Source: Acinetobacter lactucae (lineage in GTDB: Bacteria > Pseudomonadota > Gammaproteobacteria > Pseudomonadales > Moraxellaceae). From it: a stretch of 37,800 nt of DNA. Both the position numbers and the translations under genes were made by a program. Below, one piece after another: positions 28,929 through 37,343 of the stretch (the first letter of the stretch is position 1; each line of letters begins with the position of its first letter). The notes under the pieces were generated by a model. The model searched no databases. It was given only the letters and a program-made list of their open reading frames with translations, and was not told the origin of the DNA. The DNA lies in the NCBI RefSeq assembly GCF_013344765.1, contig NZ_JABVBF010000012.1, forward strand, positions 1 to 37,800. Reading direction: 5' to 3'.

Positions 28929-28965
28929 CGGAACTCCTTAAGCGGCTTTAAACCGTTCTGGTGGG

Positions 28966-29526
28966 TTATGAAGCTTTAAATTGACAATCGTTTTCATGAT
29001 CATTGACCATGCCTACTGCCTGCATAAAAGCATAGCAGGTGGTTGGTCCAACAAATTTGAAACCATTCTTTTTAAGTGTTTTGGAAAGTTTTATGCTTAG
29101 CTCGGTTTGAGCAGGGGCCTTGCGATAATCTACAACATCATTGTGTTGAGGAACTGCATCTACAAACTGCCAAAGCCATGTAGGAACATCGCCGACTTGG
29201 GCTTTAAGTGCTTGCCAAGCAATTGCATTATCACGAATGGCTTTAAGTTTACCCAAGTGACGAATTAAGCCCGCATCGGATAATTTTAGTTCTAAAAAAT
29301 CATCCGTAAATGAAGCAATTTCTGAAATAGGGTGATTAAAAAAGTGCTGACGGTAGCTTTCTCTTTTTTTCAGTACGGTAATCCACGATAAGCCTGCTTG
29401 CTGACCTTCTAGGCAGAGCATTTCAAATAGTCGGGCTTCGTCGTGTTCAGGTTTACCCCATTCCTCATCATGATAGGCAATATAGAGTGGATCATCGGAA
29501 CACCATCCGCAGCGTTGAGTTTTCAT
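28966..29526 (-). CDS. tag: 3-methyladenine DNA glycosylase I
   Basis: Base-excision repair enzyme that removes 3-methyladenine from alkylated DNA, 186 aa. The N-terminus MKTQRCGWCSDDPLYIAYHD is diagnostic. The structural zinc ligands are C6, H19, H177 and C181 (HENDC), equivalent to C4, H17, H175 and C179 of E. coli Tag, and the motif GLSWITVLKKRESYR follows the conserved glutamate region. A ribosome-binding site AAGGAG is present. It lies 30 bp after the 81-aa gene in a minus-strand run that also includes mutY. Confidence 0.95.
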   Translation of the reverse strand: MKTQRCGWCSDDPLYIAYHDEEWGKPEHDEARLFEMLCLEGQQAGLSWITVLKKRESYRQHFFNHPISEIASFTDDFLELKLSDAGLIRHLGKLKAIRDNAIAWQALKAQVGDVPTWLWQFVDAVPQHNDVVDYRKAPAQTELSIKLSKTLKKNGFKFVGPTTCYAFMQAVGMVNDHENDCQFKAS

Positions 29527-29556
29527 GATGATGCTCCTTATATTTATCTTAGAATT

Positions 29557-29802
29557 TTAAAGTTTAAATAACACCCACTCGTTTGGGCGAGTATCCCAAT
29601 AATACAGTTCAGCTTGAGTTAAGTCTTCAAACTTTAGCCAAAAGTCTTTGCCAACTTTATCTGAAAAACCGGTACTGATCAGTAGGGCATCATCGCTGAT
29701 TTCCATGATCCAGCCTTGATAGCTATTGCCATTTAAAATGATCTTTTGCTGGTTACCAGACTCGGCAAACTCTACTAAGCGATTGATCAGCGCTTCCGAC
29801 AT
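29557..29802 (-). CDS. Small cytoplasmic protein of unknown function (81 aa)
   Basis: I do not recognise this gene. The product is acidic, has no signal peptide or membrane segment, and begins with an amphipathic helix (MSEALINRLVEFAESG) followed by what looks like a run of strands: QKIILNGNSYQGWIMEIS, then DALLISTGF and later WLKFEDLTQAELYYWDTRP. The strand pattern with NGNSYQGWI and a central acidic turn recalls small beta-barrel folds (Sm/Hfq-like), which is speculation. A ribosome-binding site (AGGAA) precedes the ATG, and 9-bp spacing to the M23 gene puts it in the same transcript. Confidence 0.75.
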   Translation of the reverse strand: MSEALINRLVEFAESGNQQKIILNGNSYQGWIMEISDDALLISTGFSDKVGKDFWLKFEDLTQAELYYWDTRPNEWVLFKL

Positions 29803-29811
29803 AAAATGTTC

Positions 29812-30348
29812 CTAGCGTAAATATGAATAAGGATTAACAGCACCACGTCCTTTACCATTTAGGTAAAGACCATAATGAAGATGAGGTGAAGTATAACGTG
29901 CATTGCCAGTATTGCCGACATAGCCAATGAGGTCGCCCTTTTTGACATAGTCACCCACATTTAAGCCACGTTTGTGACCATCAAGATGAGCATAATAATG
30001 CCATGTTCCTGCTGGGCCTAAAATCCAGATCACTTTGCCACCCAAATTGTTATTACGAAGATCGGCAACGAGCCCTTCGGTTGCGCTGTAAACTTTGGTT
30101 CCACGTGGAGCCAAAATATCGATTCCTTCGTGACTACGACCCTGACTCCGAGCAGCTCCCCATGTGTCTTTTAATTCATCTCGATCGATACCCTTCACTG
30201 GTACGGGCAGTCGATTCGGAAGCTGCATGCTTTTAAGTTTACTAACTTGAGCGGATGGAAGCGGGGCAGGTTTTTTAGGTGCACTCGCACAGGCAGCCAA
30301 TAGAATAATCAGAAAACCAAGTGAGAAATGAGAAACAAAACGTCGCAC
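29812..30348 (-). CDS. M23-family (LytM) peptidoglycan endopeptidase lipoprotein
   Basis: A 178-aa envelope protein. It has a lipoprotein signal with lipobox LAAC and acylated C20, a short Pro/Lys-rich linker, and then a single LytM zinc-peptidase domain at about 65-178. The metal ligands are H73 and D77 (SHEGIDI) and H158 (SPHLHYGLYL), with catalytic H121 in the YYAHLDG region, so the active site looks complete. It should cleave peptide crosslinks in peptidoglycan or activate amidases. It uses a GTG start at 30348 with GGGAG upstream. It lies 48 bp downstream of mutY in a minus-strand run. Confidence 0.92.
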   Translation of the reverse strand: MRRFVSHFSLGFLIILLAACASAPKKPAPLPSAQVSKLKSMQLPNRLPVPVKGIDRDELKDTWGAARSQGRSHEGIDILAPRGTKVYSATEGLVADLRNNNLGGKVIWILGPAGTWHYYAHLDGHKRGLNVGDYVKKGDLIGYVGNTGNARYTSPHLHYGLYLNGKGRGAVNPYSYLR

Positions 30349-30395
30349 GAAATACTCCCTGTCACAGCCATATAAAAATTATTTTGCTCACTATG

Positions 30396-31430
30396 TCACG
30401 AACAGCTTGTCGAGATCAATTTTTTCATAGCGGTTGGAACACCTTTGGCAATGGCTTGTTCCGGACTCAACCATTGGCCTTCGAGTTCAATTGCTAGATG
30501 TTCTTTTTGATCAGGTTCCACGTGGAACATGTGAGCATTAAGTAACCATGTGAAGTGTGTGAAGCTATGACTGATCTGAAAGGATTGTGGTTGAGGCTGT
30601 AGTTTAAATTGTTGGCTTAAGCCCAATCGGTCATGTTCATTTTCTAAAATAGGTAAACAGAATAAACCGCCCCATAGACCATGAGCTTGGCGCTGTTGCC
30701 AGAACCATTCATTTTCACACTGGATAATGAGAACATCTGCTGTTTTAACAGGCGGAGTTTTTTTCGGTTTCTTAAAAGGTAATTCTTGTTCTAAACCTTG
30801 CTGATAAGCCTGACAATGAGCCTGCATTGGGCAATATAAACACAGCGGTTTTTTAGGCGTACAGATGGTTGCACCGAGATCCATAATCGCTTGAGTGTAG
30901 TCATGATTACGATGTGTCGGGCAAAGTTCTTCAGCCAGTTTCCACATTTCACGTTCGTGTTGTGGCTTGCTTAAGTCATCCTCAATGGCAAAGAAACGAG
31001 CTAAGACACGTTTCACGTTGCCATCCATAATCACGCCATACTGACGTAAACCCAAAGACATGAGCGCGCCTGCGGTAGAGCGACCAATGCCGGGTAGTGC
31101 AATCCATTCTTCTAGCGTTTCAGGAAATTTACCTTGTTGCGTGACAAGACCAGCCGCTTTATGCAAATTGCGTGCACGAGCGTAGTAACCGAGGCCAGCC
31201 CAATAAGGGGCTACTTCATCCCAAGTTGCATGACCTAAAGCTTCTACAGTTGGGAAGCGCTCCATAAAGCGGTCAAAATATTGCAAGACCGTTTTCACCT
31301 GAGTCTGCTGTAGCATAATTTCAGAAACCCAAACTTTGTACGGATCATCTGCAACTTGCCAAGGCAAATCGTGACGACCATGTTGATCGAACCAGTTTAA
31401 AAGAGCATCAGAAAAAGAAAATTCAGGCAT
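30396..31430 (-). CDS. mutY: A/G-specific adenine glycosylase MutY
   Basis: Removes adenine mispaired with 8-oxoguanine or guanine, 344 aa. The helix-hairpin-helix is ALPGIGRSTAGALMSLG. The catalytic residues are E37 and D136 (DGNVKRV), and the 4Fe-4S cluster ligands are C190, C197, C200 and C206 in the order C-X6-C-X2-C-X5-C. A C-terminal NUDIX-like domain (about 225-344) that recognises 8-oxoguanine is present. It appears to be the first gene of a minus-strand run with the M23 lipoprotein, the 81-aa gene and tag, which groups two DNA repair glycosylases. Confidence 0.96.
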   Translation of the reverse strand: MPEFSFSDALLNWFDQHGRHDLPWQVADDPYKVWVSEIMLQQTQVKTVLQYFDRFMERFPTVEALGHATWDEVAPYWAGLGYYARARNLHKAAGLVTQQGKFPETLEEWIALPGIGRSTAGALMSLGLRQYGVIMDGNVKRVLARFFAIEDDLSKPQHEREMWKLAEELCPTHRNHDYTQAIMDLGATICTPKKPLCLYCPMQAHCQAYQQGLEQELPFKKPKKTPPVKTADVLIIQCENEWFWQQRQAHGLWGGLFCLPILENEHDRLGLSQQFKLQPQPQSFQISHSFTHFTWLLNAHMFHVEPDQKEHLAIELEGQWLSPEQAIAKGVPTAMKKLISTSCS

Positions 31431-31519
31431 GAACAGCTATAGAAGAGAAGTAAGGGTTAAATTATAGCTGAAATTTAGATGAAATTTTGTTTAAAGCAGG
31501 CGAACAGCGCGAGTATGTT

Positions 31520-31553
31520 AAAACAGAGATTACCTGATAATAAGCAATCTCTG
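31520..31553 (-). terminator. Possible hairpin terminator after the HIT gene
   Basis: CAGAGATT/AATCTCTG stem (31524-31531 with 31546-31553) with a 14-nt loop, followed on the minus strand by a short TTTT. It lies about 20 bp beyond the HIT stop. Confidence 0.55.
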
Positions 31554-31571
31554 CTTCATGTATAAAAAGGA

Positions 31572-31934
31572 TTAATCCTTTTGTACACCCCAACGTTGGT
31601 CAAGTTTCAACGGTTGGTTTTTGTAGTATGGAATGACATGAATGTGGAAATGATCTGAATTTTGTCCGAAAACTTCACCATCATTGAAGCCGATATGGAA
31701 ACCGTCTGGTTGATGGCGAAGCTGTGTTTCGTGGCGAGCAATTTCAAGAAGTGTAAGCAAGCCTTGATGTTCTTTAGAAGTGATATCAAAAAAAGAACGA
31801 ACATGGCGTAGTGGCGTTACCACACAGTGGCCTTTAGATAGCGGATTAGAATCAGGCAAAATTACAGCAAATTCATTCTTATCAATGATGTCATATTCAT
31901 CAAATTCGCAATACGGACATTTCTTGTCAGTCAT
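31572..31934 (-). CDS. HIT-family nucleotide hydrolase/transferase
   Basis: A 120-aa protein of the histidine-triad superfamily. The active-site motif HxHxH appears as H95, H97 and H99 in DHFHIHVIP. Near the N-terminus KKCPYCEFDE provides C6 and C9, a possible zinc pair seen in some members. Such proteins hydrolyse nucleoside phosphoramidates or dinucleoside polyphosphates. GAGAGGA lies upstream of the ATG. It looks monocistronic and I cannot name a specific substrate. Confidence 0.88.
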   Translation of the reverse strand: MTDKKCPYCEFDEYDIIDKNEFAVILPDSNPLSKGHCVVTPLRHVRSFFDITSKEHQGLLTLLEIARHETQLRHQPDGFHIGFNDGEVFGQNSDHFHIHVIPYYKNQPLKLDQRWGVQKD

Positions 31935-32076
31935 TGTTGTATCCTCTCATGTTATTCCATTAAACCCCGAGTGCGGGAAATAAGACTAGGCTTCGCTCTA
32001 GCTCAACGGGAGTATAGTTATTGAAGTATGGTTTAAAAAATACAGTAAAAATATTGCAAAGTCATAAACATTTAAG

Positions 32077-32105
32077 GGAGCAAATGCGAAAAAGTCATTT
32101 GCTCC
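32077..32105 (-). terminator. 10-bp perfect hairpin after the dienelactone hydrolase gene
   Basis: GGAGCAAATG/CATTTGCTCC with a 9-nt loop, 14 bp beyond the stop of the minus-strand gene. No T-run follows on the minus strand, so it is an atypical terminator or an mRNA-stabilising structure. Confidence 0.45.
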
Positions 32106-32118
32106 AAATTTGCTTCTT

Positions 32119-32856
32119 TTATTTTAAAGTACGATCTAGCACATCGTACATTTTAGCAAGGCCTTGTTTTTCCGCTTCGCTGTTGTAGCCAAGATCTACA
32201 CCGTTTGCCTTAGCTTTTTCATCTGCAAGCGGGTTACTAAAGCCATGTTTAGCACCTTCTAAAACCACTACTTCGTGTTTAACCTCAGCAGCTTGCATCT
32301 CTTTTTCAAAATTAGCAACATCTTCTAAGGTGACCATACTGTCTAGTTCACCATGTAGAACTAAAACTTCACCTTGAATGTTGCCTTTTTGAGCAGGTGC
32401 CTTTGGTGCTAATGTAGCATGGAATGTTACGACTGCTTTAAGGGGTGCACCTGAGCGAGCAAGGTCCAATACAACTTTACCGCCATAGCAAAAGCCAATT
32501 GCAGCTAGTTTTTCGCTATTCACTTCTGGTTGAGCAGCAAGCGTTTGCAGCGCAGCGTTGGCGCGATCAGTAACCGTGTCTAATTCTTCAAATGTCTGCA
32601 TCATCCATTCATAGGCTTGAGCTGCAGTTGAGGTAACTTTCTTATCACCATACATGTCAATAGCAAGAGCGGCATACCCGTGTTCAGCAAGCTCACGTGC
32701 GCGTTGCTCAGTATATTCATTACGGCCCCACCACTCAGGACCAATAATGATACCTGGTACAGGTTTCTCACTCTCTGGAGCCGCAAAGTAACCAATTAAA
32801 TGGCTGCCGTCTGGTGCAGTATATTGAATTTCACGGGTTTTAATTGCTGTACTCAT
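32119..32856 (-). CDS. Dienelactone hydrolase-family alpha/beta hydrolase
   Basis: A 245-aa cytoplasmic hydrolase. The triad is complete: nucleophile C123 in IGFCYGGKVV, D172 in LHGELDSM and H204 in GAKHGFSNP. Bacterial dienelactone hydrolases use the same Cys-Asp-His triad in catechol (chlorocatechol) pathways, but no other ring-cleavage genes are nearby, so a general housekeeping hydrolase role is equally likely. AGGA lies upstream of the ATG. It is a single gene with a hairpin after its stop. Confidence 0.9.
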   Translation of the reverse strand: MSTAIKTREIQYTAPDGSHLIGYFAAPESEKPVPGIIIGPEWWGRNEYTEQRARELAEHGYAALAIDMYGDKKVTSTAAQAYEWMMQTFEELDTVTDRANAALQTLAAQPEVNSEKLAAIGFCYGGKVVLDLARSGAPLKAVVTFHATLAPKAPAQKGNIQGEVLVLHGELDSMVTLEDVANFEKEMQAAEVKHEVVVLEGAKHGFSNPLADEKAKANGVDLGYNSEAEKQGLAKMYDVLDRTLK

Positions 32857-32980
32857 GACATTAATCCTGAAATTAAACTTGGTTTAAACACGCTTGATTA
32901 AAGCATAAAAAATAAGAAGTAAAATAAATAACTATGTAAAAATCTACATCAAAAGAAAAAGATAGATATTTCAGCGCAAT

Positions 32981-33012
32981 AAAAAAAGAAGGAAACCAGT
33001 TCCTTCTTTTTA
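32981..33012 (-). terminator. Hairpin terminator after the DUF1328 gene
   Basis: GAAGGAA/TTCCTTC stem with a 5-nt loop, flanked by long A and T runs on both sides, so it can work on either strand. It lies 17 bp beyond the DUF1328 stop. Confidence 0.8.
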
Positions 33013-33028
33013 TATACTAATGATTAGA

Positions 33029-33187
33029 TTAGGTCCTGCCGCGCGAGATGAACCCAATTACAGCTAGAATTACAGCCACAACTAATAAAATCACGGCAAA
33101 GTCTTTAGATAGCCCTGCAACACCACCAAACCCTAATAGACTGGCAATGAGTGCAATTACTGCAAAAATTATCGCCCAACGGAACAT
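33029..33187 (-). CDS. DUF1328-family small membrane protein (YtjA-like)
   Basis: A 52-aa peptide with two hydrophobic helices ([20 protein letters not shown] and the stretch around [17 protein letters not shown]) separated by GGVAGLSKD. This is the YtjA/DUF1328 pattern of small inner-membrane proteins of unknown function. I start it at the ATG at 33187, which has a perfect AGGAGG eight bases upstream. An open frame ten codons longer runs through that ribosome-binding site and is rejected. It is a single gene with a terminator just after it. Confidence 0.85.
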   Translation of the reverse strand: MFRWAIIFAVIALIASLLGFGGVAGLSKDFAVILLVVAVILAVIGFISRGRT

Positions 33188-33335
33188 AATGTTGTCCTCC
33201 TTATTTTTCATTGTCATTTAACTATATAGTGTGTTTTTTACGCCGAATGTGTCGTTTATGTGGTTGAAATGTATATTAAACAATCGTTTTGTGATACCAG
33301 AAATACAGCTTCTTTTTTAGTACAGACCTCTTCAA

Positions 33336-33344
33336 TGCTATACT
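33336..33344 (+). promoter_or_regulatory. Extended -10 promoter of the YcgN-like gene
   Basis: TGCTATACT fits TGnTATAAT with one mismatch, about 35 bp before the ATG at 33380. No clear -35 box is seen. Confidence 0.55.
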
Positions 33345-33379
33345 GATACATCGTTTTATCTCATCAGCCGTTAAAACCT

Positions 33380-33838
33380 ATGTCTACCGAGACCTCACTT
33401 CGTCCATTATTTTGGAAAAATTACACGCTAGAGCAGCTTACTCAGGCTGAGTGGGAAGCTTTGTGCGATGGGTGTGGTTTATGCTGCTTGGTCAAGCTAG
33501 AAGATGAAGATACCCATGAGGTGGCTTATACAAAAGTGGCGTGTAAGTTACTCGATTGCAGTACAGGGCGTTGTTCGGATTATCCAAATCGTCAGCAGCA
33601 AGTACCGGACTGTTTGCAGTTAACTGTAGAGTCTTTAAAAACGATCCACTGGTTGCCATCAAGCTGTGCCTATAAGCGCTTGAATGAAGGTAAGAATTTA
33701 CCTTCTTGGCATTATTTAAATACAGGTTCGAGACAAAGCGTTGTTAAGGCGAAAAAGTCAGTTGCAGGACGTTGTCTGTCTGAAGTTGATGTCCATGAAG
33801 ATGACCTTGAAGATTATATTGTACGATGGGTGCGTTAA
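33380..33838 (+). CDS. YcgN-family cysteine-cluster protein
   Basis: A 152-aa protein, nearly the same length as E. coli YcgN (UPF0260). The signature CxxCxxCC is present as C29, C32, C35 and C36 in LCDGCGLCCLV, with more conserved cysteines (ACKLLDCSTGRCSDY, PDCLQL, SSCAYK) that could bind zinc or an iron-sulfur cluster. The fold belongs to the YkgJ type. The molecular function is not established. An extended -10 promoter lies just upstream. It is cytoplasmic by its lack of a signal. Confidence 0.88.
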   Translation: MSTETSLRPLFWKNYTLEQLTQAEWEALCDGCGLCCLVKLEDEDTHEVAYTKVACKLLDCSTGRCSDYPNRQQQVPDCLQLTVESLKTIHWLPSSCAYKRLNEGKNLPSWHYLNTGSRQSVVKAKKSVAGRCLSEVDVHEDDLEDYIVRWVR

Positions 33839-33873
33839 TTCGATCTTGAAAAATAGATGTATTAATTACAGCG

Positions 33874-33879
33874 TATAAT
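33874..33879 (+). promoter_or_regulatory. Possible -10 box (TATAAT) for the sugar dehydrogenase gene
   Basis: A perfect TATAAT 72 bp before the ATG at 33951. The nearest -35-like hexamer, TTGAAA at 33846-33851, is 22 nt away, longer than normal. Confidence 0.4.
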
Positions 33880-33950
33880 AAAGTAACACTTTTATCGTAA
33901 TTTTTTTGATCATCTCCGTTATATAACAATAAGAACAAAAGGAGATAAAA

Positions 33951-35123
33951 ATGATGAGACGATTAGCAGCACCCTTATTATGTAGTAGCTTTTTTTTGTT
34001 AATGGCCTGTGGGTCTAATAATACTAATTCAAAAAATCCTGAACAAAATACGACTGCAAAAGCAGATCAGTCTGTTGCTGTCAAACAAACTTATCAGGTG
34101 GAAGCCGTCGCACATTTTAATGAACCTTGGGCGGTGACCAGTCTGCCTGATCAGCGTTTATTAGTGACCGAACGGCAAGGTAAATTAAAAATTTTTAATC
34201 CTAAAAATAAGCAAATGTTGGATGTTCAAGGTATTCCAGCAGTGAATTATGGGGGACAGGGTGGTTTAGGAGACGTCGTTTTACACCCTGACTTTGCGAA
34301 GAATCACTGGGTTTATCTCAGCTATGCTGTGAAAGGGCAAGGCGGATCTGGAGCAGTAATTTCACGTGCGAAATTAGATTTATCTAACCCCAATCAGCCA
34401 AAACTTACCGATATAAAGCAGATTTGGCAGCAAGTACCCAAAGTTTCAGGACAAGGCCATTATGGACATCGTATGCTTTTTGGCGCAGACGGGAAGCTAT
34501 GGGTCAGTTCAGGTGAGCGACAAAAGTTTGATCCTGCCCAAAACATGAAAAGTAACTTGGGTAAAATTTTGCGTTTAAATGAGGATGGTTCAGCTGCGGC
34601 AGGTAACCCTTTTTATAAGCAAGGTGGGGTCACTGCTGAAATATGGTCACTGGGTCACCGTAACCCATTAGGTATGGCCTTTGACCGCCAAGGACAGCTG
34701 TGGGTGGTTGAGATGGGGCCTAAAGGTGGTGATGAGCTTAATATTATTACCAAAGGTGAAAATTATGGTTATCCGATCGTTTCAAATGGAGACCATTATT
34801 CGGGCCAACCTATTCCAGATCATCACACTCGTCCAGAATTTCAAGCACCTGAAATTGACTGGACTCCTGTAATCTCTCCGTCGAGTATGATCATTTATCG
34901 TGGTCAACAATTTCCTGGCTGGCAAAATAAAGCATTAATTGGCGGGTTATCTTCTGAAGCAATTGTGGTCGTGGATTTACAGCATAAACCCGTGAAAGAA
35001 GTGCAAAGAATAGATATGAAAAAACGTATTCGTGGGTTGCATGAAGCACAAGATGGTTCGATTTGGGTAATTGAAGATGGCTCAAATGCACGTTTACTGA
35101 AGCTCAGCAAAAAAACCTCTTAA
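33951..35123 (+). CDS. PQQ-dependent aldose sugar dehydrogenase lipoprotein (YliI/Asd-like)
   Basis: A 390-aa periplasmic or membrane-anchored enzyme that oxidises aldose sugars with pyrroloquinoline quinone. It begins with a lipoprotein signal (lipobox LMAC, acylated C20) and an Asn/Lys-rich linker, then a six-bladed beta-propeller: NEPWAVTSLPDQRLLVTER, GQGGLGDVVLHPDF, then GQGHYGHRMLFGADGKLWVS with the likely catalytic H170, and GHRNPLGMAFDRQGQLWVVE. It is shorter than the classic soluble glucose dehydrogenase of A. calcoaceticus and matches the Asd/YliI branch. A GGAG-type ribosome-binding site precedes the ATG. No pqq genes are near it. Confidence 0.9.
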   Translation: MMRRLAAPLLCSSFFLLMACGSNNTNSKNPEQNTTAKADQSVAVKQTYQVEAVAHFNEPWAVTSLPDQRLLVTERQGKLKIFNPKNKQMLDVQGIPAVNYGGQGGLGDVVLHPDFAKNHWVYLSYAVKGQGGSGAVISRAKLDLSNPNQPKLTDIKQIWQQVPKVSGQGHYGHRMLFGADGKLWVSSGERQKFDPAQNMKSNLGKILRLNEDGSAAAGNPFYKQGGVTAEIWSLGHRNPLGMAFDRQGQLWVVEMGPKGGDELNIITKGENYGYPIVSNGDHYSGQPIPDHHTRPEFQAPEIDWTPVISPSSMIIYRGQQFPGWQNKALIGGLSSEAIVVVDLQHKPVKEVQRIDMKKRIRGLHEAQDGSIWVIEDGSNARLLKLSKKTS

Positions 35124-35151
35124 TGCTACGAGCAGCCTGTAAATAAAGGAC

Positions 35152-35190
35152 GTGTCTCATAGATTCAAATTGTAGATTTCTGTGAGACAC
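35152..35190. repeat. 12-bp inverted repeat upstream of rarA
   Basis: GTGTCTCA at 35152-35159 pairs exactly with TGAGACAC at 35183-35190. The stem extends four more pairs (one G-T) to leave a 15-nt loop. It lies 28 bp after the sugar dehydrogenase stop and 37 bp before the rarA start. No T-run follows on either strand, so it is not a standard terminator. Function not known. Confidence 0.6.
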
Positions 35191-35227
35191 AATAGACTAT
35201 AGTGAAAAGACGATAAAGCCATTTGAG

Positions 35228-36493
35228 ATGTCAGACACCCATATTCCACTTCCCGAACGCCTGCGCCCAAGAGACTTGTCTGAAATTATTGGGCAGGATC
35301 ATTTATTAGGTGAACATGCGCCCTTACGTCAAATGATTGATCAGGGTCATTTACCTTCTATTATTTTTTGGGGGCCGCCAGGCGTTGGTAAAACCACAAT
35401 TGCTTTGTTGTTAGCTCAAGCGATAGACCGCCCATTTGTGAGTTTGTCTGCGCTGAATACGGGTGTAAAAGAATTACGTGAAGTGATTGCAGAAAGTGGT
35501 GATTTACTGACACCTGTGGTTTTTATTGACGAAATTCATCGTTTTAATAAATCACAACAAGATGCATTATTAGGCGCAGTAGAAAAAGGCAAAATTACAT
35601 TAATTGGCGCGACCACTGAAAACCCATCATTTGAGGTGAATAGTGCGCTTTTATCACGCTGTCAGGTTTATACCTTAAATAGTTTAGACAGCGAGGCAAT
35701 TCAGACACTCCTCAACAATGCACTTCAAAGCGACAAATTTTTAAAAGAACGTTATATCCATATTGAAGAATATGATGCACTCATTCAGTTTGCAGCAGGT
35801 GATGCTCGTAAAGCGCTTAATTTACTGGACTTGATTGCAAGTACCTTTGAACCAGAAGTTGAAAACACGATTACCAACGCGGTTGTGGTGAAAGTCGCTC
35901 AGCAAAATATTGCGCGTTATGACAAATCTGGTGAGCAGCATTACGATCTCGTTTCCGCCTTTATTAAATCAATTCGGGGTAGTGATCCAGATGCAACCCT
36001 ATATTGGATGGCACGTATGCTCAAAGGCGGAGAAGATCCGGTTTTTATTGCAAGACGTATGCTGATTGCAGCCTCAGAAGACATCGGAAATTCTAACCCA
36101 AATGCGCTACTGCTTGCAGGTGAATGCTTCCGCTCTGTCCAAGCGGTGGGTATGCCTGAGGCTCGAATTATTCTAGGTCAAACAGCAGTTTATTTGGCAA
36201 CGAGTGCAAAAAGTAATAGTACTTATTTAGCGATTAATAAGGCTCTGGAACTTGCTGAAAAAACGGCGAATTTACCTGTGCCTTTGCATTTGAGAAACGC
36301 GCCGACTAAGCTTATGAAACAGCAAGGCTATGGGATTAATTATCTCTATCCTCACGATTACCCTGAGCACTTTGTACTGCAAGACTATTTGCCGCCTGAG
36401 TTGAAGGGAACCAAGCTCTATGAGTCTGCGAGAAATAAGCGTGAGGTTGAAGGCGAGCGCTTACAGCAACGCAGATGGCAGCAGGAACAATAG
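35228..36493 (+). CDS. rarA: Replication-associated recombination protein A (RarA/MgsA)
   Basis: AAA+ ATPase that acts at stalled replication forks and gaps, homologous to E. coli RarA/MgsA and eukaryotic WRNIP1, and related to clamp-loader subunits. Walker A is GPPGVGKT at 49-56 and Walker B is [10 protein letters not shown] with D101 and E102. The sensor region [19 protein letters not shown] follows, and the C-terminal tetramerisation domain includes the [20 protein letters not shown] motif and the characteristic [15 protein letters not shown]. The 421-aa length is standard. It ends 1 bp before the convergent FNT gene, leaving no room for a terminator between them. Confidence 0.96.
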   Translation: MSDTHIPLPERLRPRDLSEIIGQDHLLGEHAPLRQMIDQGHLPSIIFWGPPGVGKTTIALLLAQAIDRPFVSLSALNTGVKELREVIAESGDLLTPVVFIDEIHRFNKSQQDALLGAVEKGKITLIGATTENPSFEVNSALLSRCQVYTLNSLDSEAIQTLLNNALQSDKFLKERYIHIEEYDALIQFAAGDARKALNLLDLIASTFEPEVENTITNAVVVKVAQQNIARYDKSGEQHYDLVSAFIKSIRGSDPDATLYWMARMLKGGEDPVFIARRMLIAASEDIGNSNPNALLLAGECFRSVQAVGMPEARIILGQTAVYLATSAKSNSTYLAINKALELAEKTANLPVPLHLRNAPTKLMKQQGYGINYLYPHDYPEHFVLQDYLPPELKGTKLYESARNKREVEGERLQQRRWQQEQ

Positions 36494-36494
36494 T

Positions 36495-37343
36495 TCATTG
36501 ATGCTTCTGCTCTAGTTCTTCAGTCACTTGACCATAAATTAGTAGAGTAAACACGCCTGTACCACCAACAATATTGCCAATGGTGGTCGGGATCAGGAAA
36601 GTAAATAGATACTTGCCAATAGAGGCTTCTCCTTGCCAGACCAGATAGGACATTTCTGTAGAACCAACCACTACATGGGTAAAGTCACCCAGTCCTATCA
36701 AATACGTCATGAAAAAGATGAGCAAGAATTTATTATTGACTGAAGGCATCATCCAGACCAAAGCTGCAATTAATAGCCCTGACATAATACCTTTGAGCAT
36801 ATTCTGGGTGGCGGAAAAGGAACCCACATGATGGGCGAGTTCATCTAGGGCTTTGTCAATATCTGGAGTAAACAGATGAGTAGTGAGGAAAAATAAACTC
36901 GCCAAAGCTGTTCCAATGATATTACAGAGAATCACAATCCCCCATAATCGGCCCACTGCTCGTAATTTATCGAGAGTAAAGGGCTTGAATAAAGGTACAA
37001 CTGTGGTGATAGTATTCTCGGTAAAGAGTTGCATGTGACTCAAAATAGCGATTAGAAACCCAATGGTATAACCCACATTAGTGATTAAATCGGTCCAAAC
37101 TGCATCAGCTGGGAGATAAGCAGCAATAATCGCTTTAAATACAAATGAAAAACTGATGACTAAACCCGCGGCAATCCCTGAAAAGATCAGTGCAGTTGTT
37201 GGACGATCAAGCTCTTCGGCACCATCACGGCGGATAATTTCATAAACCAGACGGGGTGACAGTTTCTCATGTTCTTCAACTGCCATTTTTTCACGCCAGC
37301 TTAAGGTTTTCTCGACCTTTTTTTCCTCTATTTCATGATCCAT
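36495..37343 (-). CDS. Formate/nitrite transporter-family protein (YfdC-like)
   Basis: A 282-aa inner-membrane channel of the FNT family. A charged N-terminal extension (about 1-50, MDHEIEEKKVEKTLSWREKM) precedes six hydrophobic helices with the usual FNT glycine-rich breaks. The extension and overall pattern resemble E. coli YfdC more than FocA or NirC, so the transported anion is uncertain. The gene is convergent with rarA, 1 bp apart, and has no formate or nitrite enzyme gene near it. Confidence 0.88.
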   Translation of the reverse strand: MDHEIEEKKVEKTLSWREKMAVEEHEKLSPRLVYEIIRRDGAEELDRPTTALIFSGIAAGLVISFSFVFKAIIAAYLPADAVWTDLITNVGYTIGFLIAILSHMQLFTENTITTVVPLFKPFTLDKLRAVGRLWGIVILCNIIGTALASLFFLTTHLFTPDIDKALDELAHHVGSFSATQNMLKGIMSGLLIAALVWMMPSVNNKFLLIFFMTYLIGLGDFTHVVVGSTEMSYLVWQGEASIGKYLFTFLIPTTIGNIVGGTGVFTLLIYGQVTEELEQKHQ

